DNA of 32,370 nt, taken from positions 1 to 32,370 of the forward strand of contig JABCZL010000030.1 in NCBI GenBank assembly GCA_013289685.1. The letters are read 5' to 3'. Positions 1-9,032 of this stretch are shown here, piece after piece. The notes below the pieces were generated by a model. That model was not told where the DNA came from. It saw nothing but the letters and a program-made list of their open reading frames with translations, and ran no database searches. Source of the DNA: Acidobacteriota bacterium. Its GTDB lineage: Bacteria > Acidobacteriota > Terriglobia > Terriglobales > Acidobacteriaceae. A program made the position numbers and the translations under genes. The stretch's first letter is position 1; each line of letters begins with the position of its first letter.

Positions 1-413
1 ACGGTCAGGTGCCTAGTCTCAAGCTGAACGCGAATTTGATGAAACTCGCGCACTTTAACGACCTTGGCCCCGCCAAGAACGATCCTTCCTCGTTTAACTT
101 GATAACCACCGATCTGGAGCTAGCCGATGAGCGGATTTCGAGCAGGCTCATCGACATCGATGGCTACGGGGTTGACGTAGACGGTTCGGGTAGTGTCAGC
201 GTGTCAGGCTCTGACGAGTTGAACTATCGCGGGTTGGCGGAGATCACAACTAAGGAGAGTTTCTTCACGAACACCGTTGCCCGGCTATCCGGAGCTTCGT
301 TGGTAGACGGTAAGTTGCAGTTTCCCTTTCGGATCGGCGGAACCATCGACAGCCCGGTGTTTTCCAAGGGCAAGGGTGACAAGGACGTAGACGCTCCGCA
401 AATTCATCGATGA
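1..413 (+). CDS. AsmA-like protein, C-terminal fragment
   Basis: The reading frame is open from the left edge (frame begins at base 3) to TGA at 411-413, so this is the 3' end of a longer gene; the GTG at 9 is probably internal. About 136 residues are visible. The pattern is that of the AsmA family C-terminus: a strand-rich stretch with a 'GYGVDVDGSGSVSVSG' turn region, a later 'LNYRGLAEI' segment, and near the end 'FPFRIGGTIDSPVF', which matches the usual 'vPfritGtl..P.f' close of AsmA-like domains. Proteins of this family sit at the inner membrane and periplasm and are linked to outer-membrane lipid transport and assembly. The family call is from motif memory and is moderately secure; the specific role is unknown. 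Confidence 0.6.
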   Translation, partial: GQVPSLKLNANLMKLAHFNDLGPAKNDPSSFNLITTDLELADERISSRLIDIDGYGVDVDGSGSVSVSGSDELNYRGLAEITTKESFFTNTVARLSGASLVDGKLQFPFRIGGTIDSPVFSKGKGDKDVDAPQIHR

Positions 414-676
414 GTGCCAGCTAGAAAATTGCTCCGCGCCTGCAATCCTTGGTCAATCGCATGATCAGTACGCTTGGCGGCATTTTCAAATCGTGGTGCT
501 AGCGTATCCTCAAGTTCTACATGCTCATTTCGAAGGTGTTGTTCCGCCTGTGCCTGCTCCGTCCGAGCCTGTTGCTCCTGTTTTTGCAACAGTTCAAGTT
601 CCGACTTCAGGGGCGGAAGGACAACATTCTCAAATTCTTGTTGGCTACTTGGTGAGGTGTTGCTGCGGTTCGCCAT
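404..676 (-). CDS. small coiled-coil protein, unknown function
   Basis: An ATG at 676 is preceded by a good ribosome site (AGGATAAGG), giving a 90-residue Gln/Glu/Ala-rich protein. Residues about 14-70 have the heptad-like charged pattern of a coiled coil (EFENVVLPPLKSELELLQKQ and onward). There is no signal peptide or membrane segment. Its end overlaps the convergent AsmA-like gene by 10 bases. I recognise no family. It could be a chance ORF, but the composition and the ribosome site favour a real gene. Confidence 0.45.
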   Translation of the reverse strand: MANRSNTSPSSQQEFENVVLPPLKSELELLQKQEQQARTEQAQAEQHLRNEHVELEDTLAPRFENAAKRTDHAIDQGLQARSNFLAGTHR

Positions 677-834
677 CGCCTTATCCTGCTCAAAATCCTG
701 TACCTTGTGGTGCCTAGCATCGCGCCATCGACAACCGTAGAGCGCAGTCCCAGATCAACACTTTCGTAACCTGCTCGTAATTTGGCATGCTCATCTGGAC
801 GTGCCAAAATTGGGCGTAATCTTGAGCGCAGTAT

Positions 835-3306
835 ATGGCGCTTATTGTTCGGCGGATCAGGCAGTTCCTCCCCACAAGCATTCTGCACACACGCGTTTGC
901 GACGGGCTTCTGATCGGTTTTCTCATGGTCAAAATGATCCGGGCTGCCCAGAGCACCATCAACCTGCGATGCGGGAGTCTAGTAGCTCGTCCTAAATTGA
1001 CCTTTGTACTTGGTTTTCTCGCGACGGTCATCGCCGTCTTGGCTTCTCTCTCGTGGTTCCATCGGAATCAGGTAGACGAAGCCCTCTCTGCCCAATTAAT
1101 TCTCGATCAAATTGCAGCTGTTACGCGAGAGATCCACACTCTTACGTTGACAGCCTTGCACCAGCAAAACCTGACACCCAAAGCGGAAGCCGAAATGCGG
1201 GCGGCAAGACAGGCACTGCCTAAAGCAGTACTGGCGGCACGCGCGCATGCTTATCAGACCTCTGACCTGGAGACAGTCTGGCCTGTGTTAGACAACTACC
1301 GTACGTCGGCCGGCCGGCAATGGATCCTTATGCAACTTGGGGACTTTGACGAGGCAAAGCAGGTCGATTTCCAGGCAGGCAGCCCCCAGTTTGACTTGAT
1401 GCAGCACCGACTGCAGATCGCCATTGAAGCCGAGGACAAATGGGTCCAAGTTGTTGCGCTGAGAGCTAGAAACGAATTGCTGGCGGCCGCAATATTGGCA
1501 GCGACTGCCATCCTGATATTTTTTCTCCGGCTCCAGAAACAGGAGCACGTCGGCCAGTTGCAAGAAACAGAACGCAACGCCCTCCGGGAGAGCGAAGAGC
1601 GCTTCCGCGCTCTCACCGAGCAGTCAACCGACATTATTCTTATCGCCGATGCTTCCGGCCAAATCAAGTACGCTAGTCCTTCCGTTCATATAGTTCTTGC
1701 GGTGCATGAAGATCGCCTTGTGGGAACGAACATGATCGACCTAGTACATCAGGACGATTTCGCGAAGACCAAGATCTCGGGGCCCCTATCGGTAGCGCAT
1801 GGACAGAACCCGATCGTCGAGTTCCGGCTACCACATGCAGACGGAAGGTGGCTCTATTTCGAGTGTGTTGTTCGAAACTTGATACAGCACAAGAATATCG
1901 GCGGCATCGTCTACAACGCTCGAGATATAACCGAACGGAAACAGGGTCAGGAAAAATTACTTTTTAACGCTACCCACGACGTGCTCACCGGCCTTCCGAA
2001 CCGCGCCTTCTTCTTGGGACGTTTGCAAAGCGTCGTGGATCGGATAAAAAGGCATCCACAACAGGCCGCTGCCGTACTTTTCATTGATATCGACGACTTC
2101 AAGGTCGTCAATGACTGCTATGGCCACGCAACCGGGGATACTCTAATCAAAGAAGTGAGCCATAGACTTCGGGCCTGCATGCGCAGCGACGGCATAATAG
2201 CCAGGATGGGTGGAGATGAGTTTACGGTTCTGGTGGAGGACGTTACGGACCCGAGCGATGCCATCCGTATAGCCGAGAGAATCCAGTCTTCATTTACGCG
2301 ACCTTTCCTACTAGAGGGAATTGAGGTCTTCAAGAGCACGTCCATTGGCATCGCGCTGACATCACCAGAGACATCTGCGGAGACGGTGCTTCAGAATGCC
2401 GATATCGCTATGTATCGTGCGAAAAGCCAAGGCAAGGCCTGCAGTGAGCTCTTTGACCGCGTGATGCACGAGCAAGTCATGAGTCGACTTCTTCTCGAAG
2501 CCAAGCTGAGATCTGCTCTTGAGAATGAAGAACTAACACTTCACTATCAACCAATCGTCACGGTAGATACAGGGGCGGTAGAGGGCTTCGAGGCACTCTT
2601 GCGGTGGCAGCCCTCGGGATCCGATTCGATACCACCAAGCACTTTCGTCCCGATCGCAGAACAGTGCGGCCTGATTGTTCCCATTAGTGTTTGGGTTTTA
2701 AGCCAGGCGTGTTTAGAGGCGGCGAGTTGGCGACAGCGCTATCCTGCTGACCCGCCGTTATATGTCAGCATCAACATCAGTTCAAAGCATTTCTCTCACA
2801 CCGGTTTTATTGGACACGTCAAAGATGCACTTCAGGAGAGTGCGATTGATCCGCAGTGCATAACCATCGAGTTCACCGAGAGCTTGGCCATGAACGACGT
2901 TGCAGCGACCTTACAAACGATGTCGCAGCTACGGACTCTAGGAGTGAAGCTGAGTATCGACGATTTTGGCACCGGATATTCCTCTCTGAGCTATCTCCGT
3001 CGCTTTCGAGTCGACAGCCTTAAAATCGATCAATCGTTCGTCAAGACAATGGATGCCGAAAACTACGCCATCGTTAAGACAATCGTCGGACTCGCGCGCA
3101 GTTTAGATCTCAAAGTGGTTGCTGAAGGGGTGGAAACAACCCGTCAACGCCAACTGTTGGCATCGGCCGGTTGTGGGTCAGTCCAGGGATATTTGTTTGC
3201 GGAACCCATGCCAGCGAAGAGTGTTGGCGTTTTCCTTGAGTCCAACCGGCGAAGCTCCCGACAAACCAAACAGAAAGGCTTGGCACGCTCGACATCGGCA
3301 CGTTGA
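835..3306 (+). CDS. membrane PAS-GGDEF-EAL cyclic-di-GMP enzyme
   Basis: A predicted inner-membrane protein that makes and/or breaks cyclic di-GMP. In order: a transmembrane segment at about residues 55-75, a periplasmic sensor region of about 140 residues, a second transmembrane segment near 212-230, a PAS/PAC domain (from 'ESEERFRALTEQSTD' to 'NARDITERK'), a GGDEF domain with 'HDVLTGLPNRAFF' and an intact GGDEF core, and an EAL domain with 'GFEALLRW', 'IEFTES', 'DDFGTGYSS', 'KIDQSFV' and 'EGVET', all expected for a catalytic phosphodiesterase. The usual RxxD inhibitory site just before GGDEF is not visible; the sequence there is 'RSDGIIARM'. The start is uncertain: ATG 835 has only a weak GAGCG upstream, and ATG 925 would also keep both membrane segments. 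Which activity dominates cannot be read from sequence. Confidence 0.9.
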   Translation: MALIVRRIRQFLPTSILHTRVCDGLLIGFLMVKMIRAAQSTINLRCGSLVARPKLTFVLGFLATVIAVLASLSWFHRNQVDEALSAQLILDQIAAVTREIHTLTLTALHQQNLTPKAEAEMRAARQALPKAVLAARAHAYQTSDLETVWPVLDNYRTSAGRQWILMQLGDFDEAKQVDFQAGSPQFDLMQHRLQIAIEAEDKWVQVVALRARNELLAAAILAATAILIFFLRLQKQEHVGQLQETERNALRESEERFRALTEQSTDIILIADASGQIKYASPSVHIVLAVHEDRLVGTNMIDLVHQDDFAKTKISGPLSVAHGQNPIVEFRLPHADGRWLYFECVVRNLIQHKNIGGIVYNARDITERKQGQEKLLFNATHDVLTGLPNRAFFLGRLQSVVDRIKRHPQQAAAVLFIDIDDFKVVNDCYGHATGDTLIKEVSHRLRACMRSDGIIARMGGDEFTVLVEDVTDPSDAIRIAERIQSSFTRPFLLEGIEVFKSTSIGIALTSPETSAETVLQNADIAMYRAKSQGKACSELFDRVMHEQVMSRLLLEAKLRSALENEELTLHYQPIVTVDTGAVEGFEALLRWQPSGSDSIPPSTFVPIAEQCGLIVPISVWVLSQACLEAASWRQRYPADPPLYVSINISSKHFSHTGFIGHVKDALQESAIDPQCITIEFTESLAMNDVAATLQTMSQLRTLGVKLSIDDFGTGYSSLSYLRRFRVDSLKIDQSFVKTMDAENYAIVKTIVGLARSLDLKVVAEGVETTRQRQLLASAGCGSVQGYLFAEPMPAKSVGVFLESNRRSSRQTKQKGLARSTSAR

Positions 3307-3334
3307 TACTTCAGGGAGAGACGATTGGTCAATT

Positions 3335-3358
3335 GGCGAAACATCCTCATAGCACTCA
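3335..3358 (+). repeat. dispersed box repeat, copy A
   Basis: One of five related 24-bp boxes (others at 3839, 5110, 7490, 12896) with the pattern GGYGNAAMATCC, then YCAT or a variant, then RCACTCA. This copy reads GGCGAAACATCCTCATAGCA followed by CTCA. It lies between the c-di-GMP gene and the next small gene. Unlike copies C, D and E it has no clear palindromic partner after the CACTCA end. Confidence 0.55.
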
Positions 3359-3429
3359 CCATGCGGTCAAAACGTGTAAATCACTCTCCAGAGGGTATCA
3401 TTTGTAACAGCGACAAGAGGGAGGGCACA

Positions 3430-3798
3430 ATGCGTCGAGAACGGGCGCTGAAAATCGTGCTTGTGGTCGTGGGCTTGCTGTTCGCGGCTGGCCTGTACCC
3501 GCTAGTTCTGATGGCGAAACAAGATCCCGCACTGGCGATGATGATGAGCCTTTACGTGACGCTCGGCATCTTCTTGCTAATAGCATCGCGCAATCCATCC
3601 GCGCACCGCAGCCTGATCGCTTTTGCGGCGTGGTCGAGCTTTGCGCACGCAGGAATAATGTCCTTGCAAGCGTTGCTGAACATGATCTCACGCAGAGAAC
3701 TGATCGGGTCTGCTGTGTTCCTTACCATCGGCGTAACCCTCATCGCACTCGCTCCGGCAAAGGAGCCAGTCGAGCGAGCCTCTGCGGCGGCGGCATAG
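3430..3798 (+). CDS. small four-helix membrane protein (DUF6632-like)
   Basis: ATG 3430 is preceded by AAGAGGGAGGG, a strong ribosome site, so I take this start rather than the longer open frame from 3325. The 122-residue product has about four hydrophobic segments: 'IVLVVVGLLFAAGLYPLVLM', 'MMSLYVTLGIFLLIA', 'SLIAFAAWSSFAHAGIM', and 'SAVFLTIGVTLIALAP'. The motif 'SLYVTLGIFLL' followed by 'RNPSAHRSLIAFAAWSSFAHA' is like a small uncharacterised membrane family frequent in Acidobacteria (I believe DUF6632). No function is known to me. Confidence 0.75.
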   Translation: MRRERALKIVLVVVGLLFAAGLYPLVLMAKQDPALAMMMSLYVTLGIFLLIASRNPSAHRSLIAFAAWSSFAHAGIMSLQALLNMISRRELIGSAVFLTIGVTLIALAPAKEPVERASAAAA

Positions 3799-3838
3799 GG
3801 TGGACAGTTGTGAACTAAAGCACGGAAATCCGATTGTT

Positions 3839-3862
3839 GGCGCAAAATCCCCGTTACACTCA
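3839..3862 (+). repeat. dispersed box repeat, copy B
   Basis: Second copy of the box (GGCGCAAAATCCCCGTTACA then CTCA). It sits between the convergent ends of the small membrane gene and the broken aldo/keto reductase. A G-rich run follows at 3873-3885 but no clear hairpin with the CACTCA end. Confidence 0.55.
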
Positions 3863-3943
3863 TCGAACCAATCGCGGGGGGAGGGTAACCGGCTTCCTGT
3901 CTTGTGAAAAACAGAGTGCACTGGTTCACGCTTTTGCGTGCTT

Positions 3944-4941
3944 TCAGCGATACGTCATTCGCTCCAGTTTCTTCGGAGTACCAGGCGCCTTGCACTGTGA
4001 TCTTCGCGGTGGCGGCGTCGAGTTCCAGGAGATCCTCCTCAGTAAGTTCGATGGCAAGCGCTCCGATGTTCTCTTCAGGCGCTCCAGTTTGGTGGTGCCA
4101 GGAATCGGAACGATCCAGGATTTCTGTGCAAGGAGCCAGGCGAGCGCGATCTGAGCGGATGTCGTATTCTTCTTCGAGGCGAATGCAGCAATCAGATCCA
4201 CCAGAGCGCGATTCGCCTTGCGGGATTCAGGCGAGAAGCGGGGGAAACTGCCGCGATTGTCCTCTTGGTCAAACTGCGTGTTTTCTGTAATCGTCCCCGT
4301 GAGAATCCCTTGCCCAGCGGACTGAACGGAACCAGGCCGATGCCGAGCTCTTCGAGCGTGGGAATGAGTTCTTCTTCAGGGCGCTTCCACCAGAGCGAGT
4401 ATTCACTTTGAAGTGCGGCCACTGGCTGAATTGCATGTGCGCGGCGGATGGGCTGTGCCCCCGCTTCAGATAATCCGAAGTGTTTCACGTTGCCTTCGTG
4501 AATCAGGTCCTTCACCGTTCCCGCCACGTCTTCAATGGGCACGTTCGGATCGACGCGATGCTGATAGAACAGATCGATAGCGTCGACCTTGAGCCTTCTC
4601 AACGAGCCCTCGACCGTCTCTTTGATGTATTCCGGCCGACTGTTCAAACCGACCGGATGCGGATCTTTCTCGGAGTCAATCTGGAACCCGAACTTGGTCG
4701 CGATCACCACCTGGTCTCGCATGGGGGCGAGAGCCTCGCCCACAAGCTCTTCATTCACGAACGGACCGTAGACTTCCGCGGTATCGAAGAAAGTGACGCG
4801 GCGTTCGACCGCTGCGCGAATGAGCGCAAGCATTTCCTGCCGAGTCCCTGCCACTGTGCCGTGACCAGGACTCAACCTCATGCAGCCCAGTCCCAGGGCC
4901 GACACTTCAAGATTGCTCCTTCCTAGTTGGCGTTTCTGCAT
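3944..4941 (-). pseudogene. aldo/keto reductase, broken by three frameshifts
   Basis: The intact family reduces carbonyls with NADPH. ATG 4941 has a good ribosome site (AAGGAAGGG). The first part reads well: 'LGLGCMRLSPGHG', 'FFDTAEVYGPFVNEELVGEAL', the catalytic-region Lys in 'VIATKFGF', and 'FSPLGKGF'. The match then jumps frame three times. Near 4301-4304 one base is missing and the sequence continues as 'TGTITENTQFDQEDNRG' to 'PIPGTTKLERL'. Near 4071-4078 another base is missing, continuing 'ENIGALAIELTEEDLLELD'. At about 3964-3974 an extra base returns the frame to 'LERMTYR' and the stop at 3944. The full length after repair (about 330 residues) is normal for the family. Three indels in one gene while long neighbours are intact argue for decay rather than sequencing error, though raw reads would settle it. 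Confidence 0.85.
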
Positions 4942-5326
4942 TGCTTCCCTTCCTTTGTGCCGCTTTCAGCGCGCAATAGCCATGCTATTCGGGCACGTCA
5001 AAGACGCCTTCACGAGTGCTTCGTCAGGTTCTGAGTGTTGAGTCAGGCATGAATTCTACGATGCGCTATGGTCTGAATACCACGGATATCCGCAGGGATG
5101 CGGATGGTTGGCGTAACATCCCCATATCGCTCATTGAGGGGTTTTGAGCGCCATGGCCAGCCAGTTTACCGTAACTTTACCCCAAGATGCTTGTGTATTT
5201 GCCGGACCGCCCGTCACAATCCGCCACAAGCGCGAAAAACGCGTGGGAGGTCCGCTCCGGCCGGAGTGCCACGAATCGATTGGGCCGGACTCCGGCGTCG
5301 CCGAAAAGCGTGTGTTGGGAGGCTCT
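4942..5326. other. intergenic region with box repeat C
   Basis: This stretch separates the start of the aldo/keto reductase remnant (minus strand) from the start of the lipoprotein gene (plus strand). A frame runs open from 5144 into the lipoprotein but has no ribosome site or signal-peptide logic. Apart from repeat copy C I see no gene, RNA or clear promoter. Confidence 0.5.
5110..5150 (+). repeat. dispersed box repeat with hairpin, copy C
   Basis: The box (5110-5133) ends in CGCTCA and is followed, after TTGAGGGGTTT, by the complement TGAGCG, giving a short hairpin. The stretch 5130-5150 recurs inverted, nearly base for base, in copy E (12918-12940). Confidence 0.6.
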
Positions 5327-7117
5327 ATGATCCGGTCCGTCAGACTCGTTGCCGTCTGCCTGGTGCTGTTCCTATTCACTTTCGCCCTGGCGGGCTGCGG
5401 AAAGCTGCTGAGCGGAGCAGGAGGAGGGAATCTCACGATCAGCGTCAATGTCGGCAAGACCACGTTACAAGCCGGTGACTCAACCGGGCTCTCAGCGAAT
5501 GTGATGCATTCGGGCGGAAACTCTGCCGTCACTTGGTCCATCTCCGGGTCAATGTGTCCGAACGCTTGCGGGACCTTGAGCAACACCATGAACGGGGAGA
5601 CCTACACCACTCCGGACTTCGCCCCGGCAGCTTTCATGGTCACGGTGACAGCAACCGCAGTGGCCGAGACCTCAAAGTCCGCTTCCGTCGTACTCACGGT
5701 CAACCATTCTCTTTCGGTGGCCTGTCCCACTGGCAACGAAGGAACGCTGAAGGGACAGTATGCCTTTCTGCTGCACGGCGGAGGCTCGGCGGGCGGATTT
5801 GTGTTGGCAGGCAGCATCGCGGCCGACGGCAAGGGAAACATCACGGGCGGGCTCGAGGACTTCAACAGCAAGAGTGCCGGGCCGCAAGCCGGACTGACAA
5901 TTCCCTCTGGCCAGGGTCTTTACACCGTTGGTTCTGATAACCGCGGTTGTCTGGGCTTGGTGAATTCACAGAACGCGATGAACATTTACCGCTTTGCACT
6001 GGCTTCCTTCACGGCAGGGGTCGCGGCCTCGGGTCGGCTCATTGAGTTCGATGACACGACGGGAAACGGAACGCGCGCCGAGGGAGTGCTCCTGCAACAA
6101 GACCCGGCATCCTTCACGACCTCCGCACTCCAGGGGAACTACGTCTTCGGCTTATCTGGCGAGAACCCCTCTGGCGGAAGGTATGTCGCGGCCGGCGTTT
6201 GCACCGCGAATGCCGGCTCATTCAGCAATTGCGACCTGGACTCCGATGACGCCGGGGTCGTCGTCTCGAACATGACCGGCATCAGTGGAAGTTACGGTGT
6301 GTCCGCAAGCGGTCGGGGAACCATAAGCACGGCCGTCGGGCAGAACTTCGCCTTGTACGTGGTCTCCGCATCGCAGTTCATTGCGATGGCAACCGATCCC
6401 CTCGACGCTTCGCATCCGACGCAGTGTGGACAGTATGAATTGCAGTCCTCCGGCAGCTTCAACAATACAGCGCTCAACGCCCCGGCTGTAATGGCGTTGG
6501 CGGGCTTCGATAACGCCGGCCAGGTTGTGAGCGCTTCTGTCGGCTTGCTCACTCCTGACGGTGCCGGGAACGCAACCCAGGTGCTCGACCTCAACCACGG
6601 CGGTGTGTATACAGCGATGGAGTCCTCTGCCCTCACCTACGTCGTGAGCTCGAATGGCAGAGTGGCAATCTCCGGACTCTCCCAAGCTCCAGTGTTTTAT
6701 CTCTCCGGGCCCAACCGCGGCTTCGTGGTGGGAACCGATACTGCGTCTACTCTTGGGACCTTCGAACCGCAGACTGGCGGTCCTTTCAACAACACGTCGC
6801 TCTCGGGAACTTACAGCTATGGCACGGACGGCACGGCGGCAGCCACCCGATTGATTGCTGTGGGGTCGGCCATCTTCGACGGCATGCAGAATGTCTCTGG
6901 GACCGAGGACGACTCGACTCCGGGCGGACTACTCGCCAACAATCCGACGAGTAACGCCCAGTACTCATTCTTGTCCACTTCGGTTCCGCCGGGGCGGGGC
7001 ACGCTGGATATCTCGAACAATGTGAATCCCTCGGTGGCCTATATCGTCTCCCCTACGAAATTGATCTACATCAATCCCCCCGCCACCAGGCCTCGGCTGG
7101 TGATTGTGGAGAAGTGA
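5327..7117 (+). CDS. secreted lipoprotein with Ig-like domain and Gly-rich repeats
   Basis: ATG 5327 is preceded by GGGAGG and begins a classic lipoprotein signal: a hydrophobic stretch from about residue 6 to 22 and the lipobox 'LAGC'. The product is 596 residues. After the signal comes a bacterial Ig-like domain (about residues 35-125, 'VGKTTLQAGDSTGLSANV' to 'SASVVLTV'), then several repeats of the form 'LKGQYAFLLHG', 'GGFVLAGSIAADGKGNITGG' and 'LQGNYVFGLSG', rich in Gly, Ser and Asn. This layout is common in acidobacterial surface proteins of unknown function. No catalytic motif is seen. The open frame extends 183 bases upstream but that part lacks a start signal. Confidence 0.8.
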   Translation: MIRSVRLVAVCLVLFLFTFALAGCGKLLSGAGGGNLTISVNVGKTTLQAGDSTGLSANVMHSGGNSAVTWSISGSMCPNACGTLSNTMNGETYTTPDFAPAAFMVTVTATAVAETSKSASVVLTVNHSLSVACPTGNEGTLKGQYAFLLHGGGSAGGFVLAGSIAADGKGNITGGLEDFNSKSAGPQAGLTIPSGQGLYTVGSDNRGCLGLVNSQNAMNIYRFALASFTAGVAASGRLIEFDDTTGNGTRAEGVLLQQDPASFTTSALQGNYVFGLSGENPSGGRYVAAGVCTANAGSFSNCDLDSDDAGVVVSNMTGISGSYGVSASGRGTISTAVGQNFALYVVSASQFIAMATDPLDASHPTQCGQYELQSSGSFNNTALNAPAVMALAGFDNAGQVVSASVGLLTPDGAGNATQVLDLNHGGVYTAMESSALTYVVSSNGRVAISGLSQAPVFYLSGPNRGFVVGTDTASTLGTFEPQTGGPFNNTSLSGTYSYGTDGTAAATRLIAVGSAIFDGMQNVSGTEDDSTPGGLLANNPTSNAQYSFLSTSVPPGRGTLDISNNVNPSVAYIVSPTKLIYINPPATRPRLVIVEK

Positions 7118-7179
7118 GTTTGTTACGAAATCCCGAACACGGTGGGGAGCCTCGTCGAGGCCCATAGCCACCGCGAAGA

Positions 7180-7483
7180 TTGGGCATTAACTCTGACTAC
7201 TGCTTCGAAGGCATTGTCGGCAAGAGCACAGCCCTAAAGAAAGTGTTGCAACAAGTCTCGAGCGTTGCCGCTACCGATTCCACTGTACTACTTCACGGTG
7301 AGACAGGAACCGGCAAGGAGTTGATCGCACGCGCTATCCACAACCTCAGCTTCCGGCGCGACCGCGCCTTTGTGCGCATGAACTGCGCCGCTATTCCCAC
7401 GGGACTGCTGGAGGCGAAGTATTCGGGCACGAAAAGGGAGCGTTCACAGGCGCCCTGATGCAAAGATAAGGGACGATTCGAGC
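7180..7483 (+). pseudogene. remnant of a sigma-54 (NtrC/FhlA-type) activator
   Basis: Only the beginning of the AAA+ domain of an enhancer-binding protein remains. It reads 'IVGKSTALKKVLQQVSSVAA', the Walker A 'GETGTGKE', 'LIARAIHN' and 'MNCAAIP'. At about 7420 one base is missing, after which the sigma-54 contact motif appears in another frame as 'FGHEKGAFTGALMQ'. A second disruption follows near 7470, where 'RFEL' can still be traced. There is no receiver or sensor domain before it and no helix-turn-helix after it. A stop at 7165 closes the frame upstream. Confidence 0.8.
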
Positions 7484-7489
7484 TAACGT

Positions 7490-7540
7490 GGTGAAAAATC
7501 CCGATAGCACTCAGAATGGCGGGAACCGGGATTCTGAGTG
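7490..7540 (+). repeat. dispersed box repeat with hairpin, copy D
   Basis: The box at 7490-7513 ends in CACTCA and runs into a perfect inverted repeat, CACTCAGAAT at 7508-7517 and ATTCTGAGTG at 7531-7540, with a 13-base loop. It lies 12 bases left of the IS end, between the decayed activator and the IS. Confidence 0.65.
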
Positions 7541-7552
7541 TAACGGCCTTCC

Positions 7553-7567
7553 ATGAGAAGGCCGGTC
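7553..7567 (+). repeat. IS inverted repeat, left copy
   Basis: ATGAGAAGGCCGGTC, a perfect complement of 9033-9047. It overlaps a small hairpin, GGCCTT (7545-7550) with AAGGCC (7558-7563), that spans the presumed left boundary. Confidence 0.75.
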
Positions 7568-7857
7568 GCAGTCAAGTGGGTTGTTTCGTTTTTTCGTTCA
7601 ACAAAGTTTGTTTCTCCCGCCGAGTGGCCACTGTCGCCATGCTTCCATCCGCACTCTCAAGGAGCGATTCGTTTCGCTCGGTGCATGTTGGGCGTTCTCG
7701 GTTCAGCCGGTGCTGCTATCTGTTTTGGCGCCCTGTGGTTCTGCTCTCGCAGAGTGGAACCTGGGCCAGGCCATTAACGCAGTCACCGGAACTCGGCTTT
7801 GGGCTTTTTGATTTTTCGCTTCCTGGAACGATTTTGACTTTGTTTTGCCTTTTTGTT
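7568..7857 (-). ncRNA. candidate bridge RNA region of the IS
   Basis: This 290-bp non-coding stretch lies downstream of the transposase stop, inside the IS. In the IS1111 group the bridge RNA that pairs with donor and target DNA is encoded in the long 3' end. A clear hairpin is present at 7737-7761: GGTTC and GAACC arms, an internal TG/TG mismatch, then CTCT and AGAG around CGC. The region has no credible ORF. Boundaries and guide loops cannot be assigned by eye, so this is an inference from element type and position. Confidence 0.4.
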
Positions 7858-8961
7858 CTATGCGGCTGCCGCCACTGTCGCTCTGCTGCTGTTGTGGAGC
7901 GGTTCGTACAGTTCTCCGCTCACCCACAGATGATGCAGCAGCACTGCCAGCTTTCTTGCGGTCGCCACGATGGCTCGCTTCTTCCCGCTATTTCCGCCAC
8001 GTTCGGCCAGTTTCAGGCCCCAGCGCCTGAGATCGCAGTCCATCCCGAACGGACCCAAAATGTGCTGGGCGCCTTGCACCAGCAGCGTGCGCAGATACGG
8101 ATCGCCTTCCTTGCTGATGTGCAGCTGCGGCTCGCTCTGTCCCGAGTTCCTGCGCCCTGGCTGCAATCCCAGATAGCAGCCCACATCGCGGCTCTTACCA
8201 AAGCGATGCGGATCTTCCAGCGTCAGCATATACGTCAGCGCGATCAGCGTGCCCACGCCCTTGATCTGCTTCAGCAGCGCCACCTGCGGATAACTCTGCT
8301 GCGCCAACTGCTCGATGCGCTCGTTGTATTCCACGATGCGCTCGCTCAGCGACTCGATTGCGTTCAACAGCGGTTCCAGTGCAGCTTGCAGTTCCGGACT
8401 TAGGCCTTCCGCTTTCGCCGGATCCATATTGCGCACATTGCAGCCCCGCAGTCGCTCGCCGTAAGACTTGGCCAGCCCGCGAGCCGTGTTGACCAATCCC
8501 GTGCGCGCTCGCACCAGCCCAGCGCGCGCTCGAATCAGCGTCAGGTCCGCTTGCGCCTGTGCGGTGCGGTGCTTCACCGGATACAACAACTCCGGATCGA
8601 TCCGGGCCAGCCGCGCCAGCGTCTGCGCATCCAGCCGATCGTCTTTCTTGCGGCTCTCCCCGATCAGTCGCACCTTGCGCGCATTCGCCACGATCACTTC
8701 ATGTCCCAACTCGCGGAGCAAGCGACTGATCCAGGGTGAATGCGTCCCGATTTCCAGTGCGATCCGACTGCCCGGCATTGCGGCGAAGACTTCCTGCAAC
8801 GCCTTCGCATTCGTACCGACTCGCTGCTCCAGTTGTATCTGGCCGGATTCATCCACCACGCAGTACCAACTGTTGCGATCTCCCAGATCCAATCCGATGG
8901 TCAGTTTCTGCTGAGAAATATTCCTGCTCTGCACTGCTGCCCTGGTGCTAACCTTCTTCAT
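7858..8961 (-). CDS. IS110-family transposase (IS1111-like)
   Basis: A DEDD-type RuvC-like transposase that acts with a bridge RNA in known members. I place the start at ATG 8961, just after AAAAAGGAGACCGGCA, giving 367 residues, near the family norm; the frame extends to 9081 but that would cross the inverted repeat. The N-terminal half has 'IGLDLGDRNSWYCVVDE' with the first catalytic Asp, 'ALEIGTHSPWISRLL' with the Glu, and 'KKDDRLDAQTLARL' with the paired Asp. The C-terminal half has the Transposase_20 motif 'LLKQIKGVGTLIALTYML' and 'LGLQPGRRNSG'. No internal stop or frameshift is seen, so the copy may be active. Confidence 0.92.
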   Translation of the reverse strand: MKKVSTRAAVQSRNISQQKLTIGLDLGDRNSWYCVVDESGQIQLEQRVGTNAKALQEVFAAMPGSRIALEIGTHSPWISRLLRELGHEVIVANARKVRLIGESRKKDDRLDAQTLARLARIDPELLYPVKHRTAQAQADLTLIRARAGLVRARTGLVNTARGLAKSYGERLRGCNVRNMDPAKAEGLSPELQAALEPLLNAIESLSERIVEYNERIEQLAQQSYPQVALLKQIKGVGTLIALTYMLTLEDPHRFGKSRDVGCYLGLQPGRRNSGQSEPQLHISKEGDPYLRTLLVQGAQHILGPFGMDCDLRRWGLKLAERGGNSGKKRAIVATARKLAVLLHHLWVSGELYEPLHNSSRATVAAAA

Positions 8962-9032
8962 TGCCGGTCTCCTTTTTATCTGTGCTTCGAGCACGTCGAT
9001 AACTTGGGAGCGTACACCGCATCCCGTCCGGA

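Noticed and set aside
4480..4926. A 148-codon plus-strand frame
   Set aside because: It is antisense to the reductase remnant; the minus-strand translation has clear family motifs.
7149..7161. GCCTCGTCGAGGC palindrome after the lipoprotein gene as a terminator
   Set aside because: The stem is short, has a one-base loop and no T-run.
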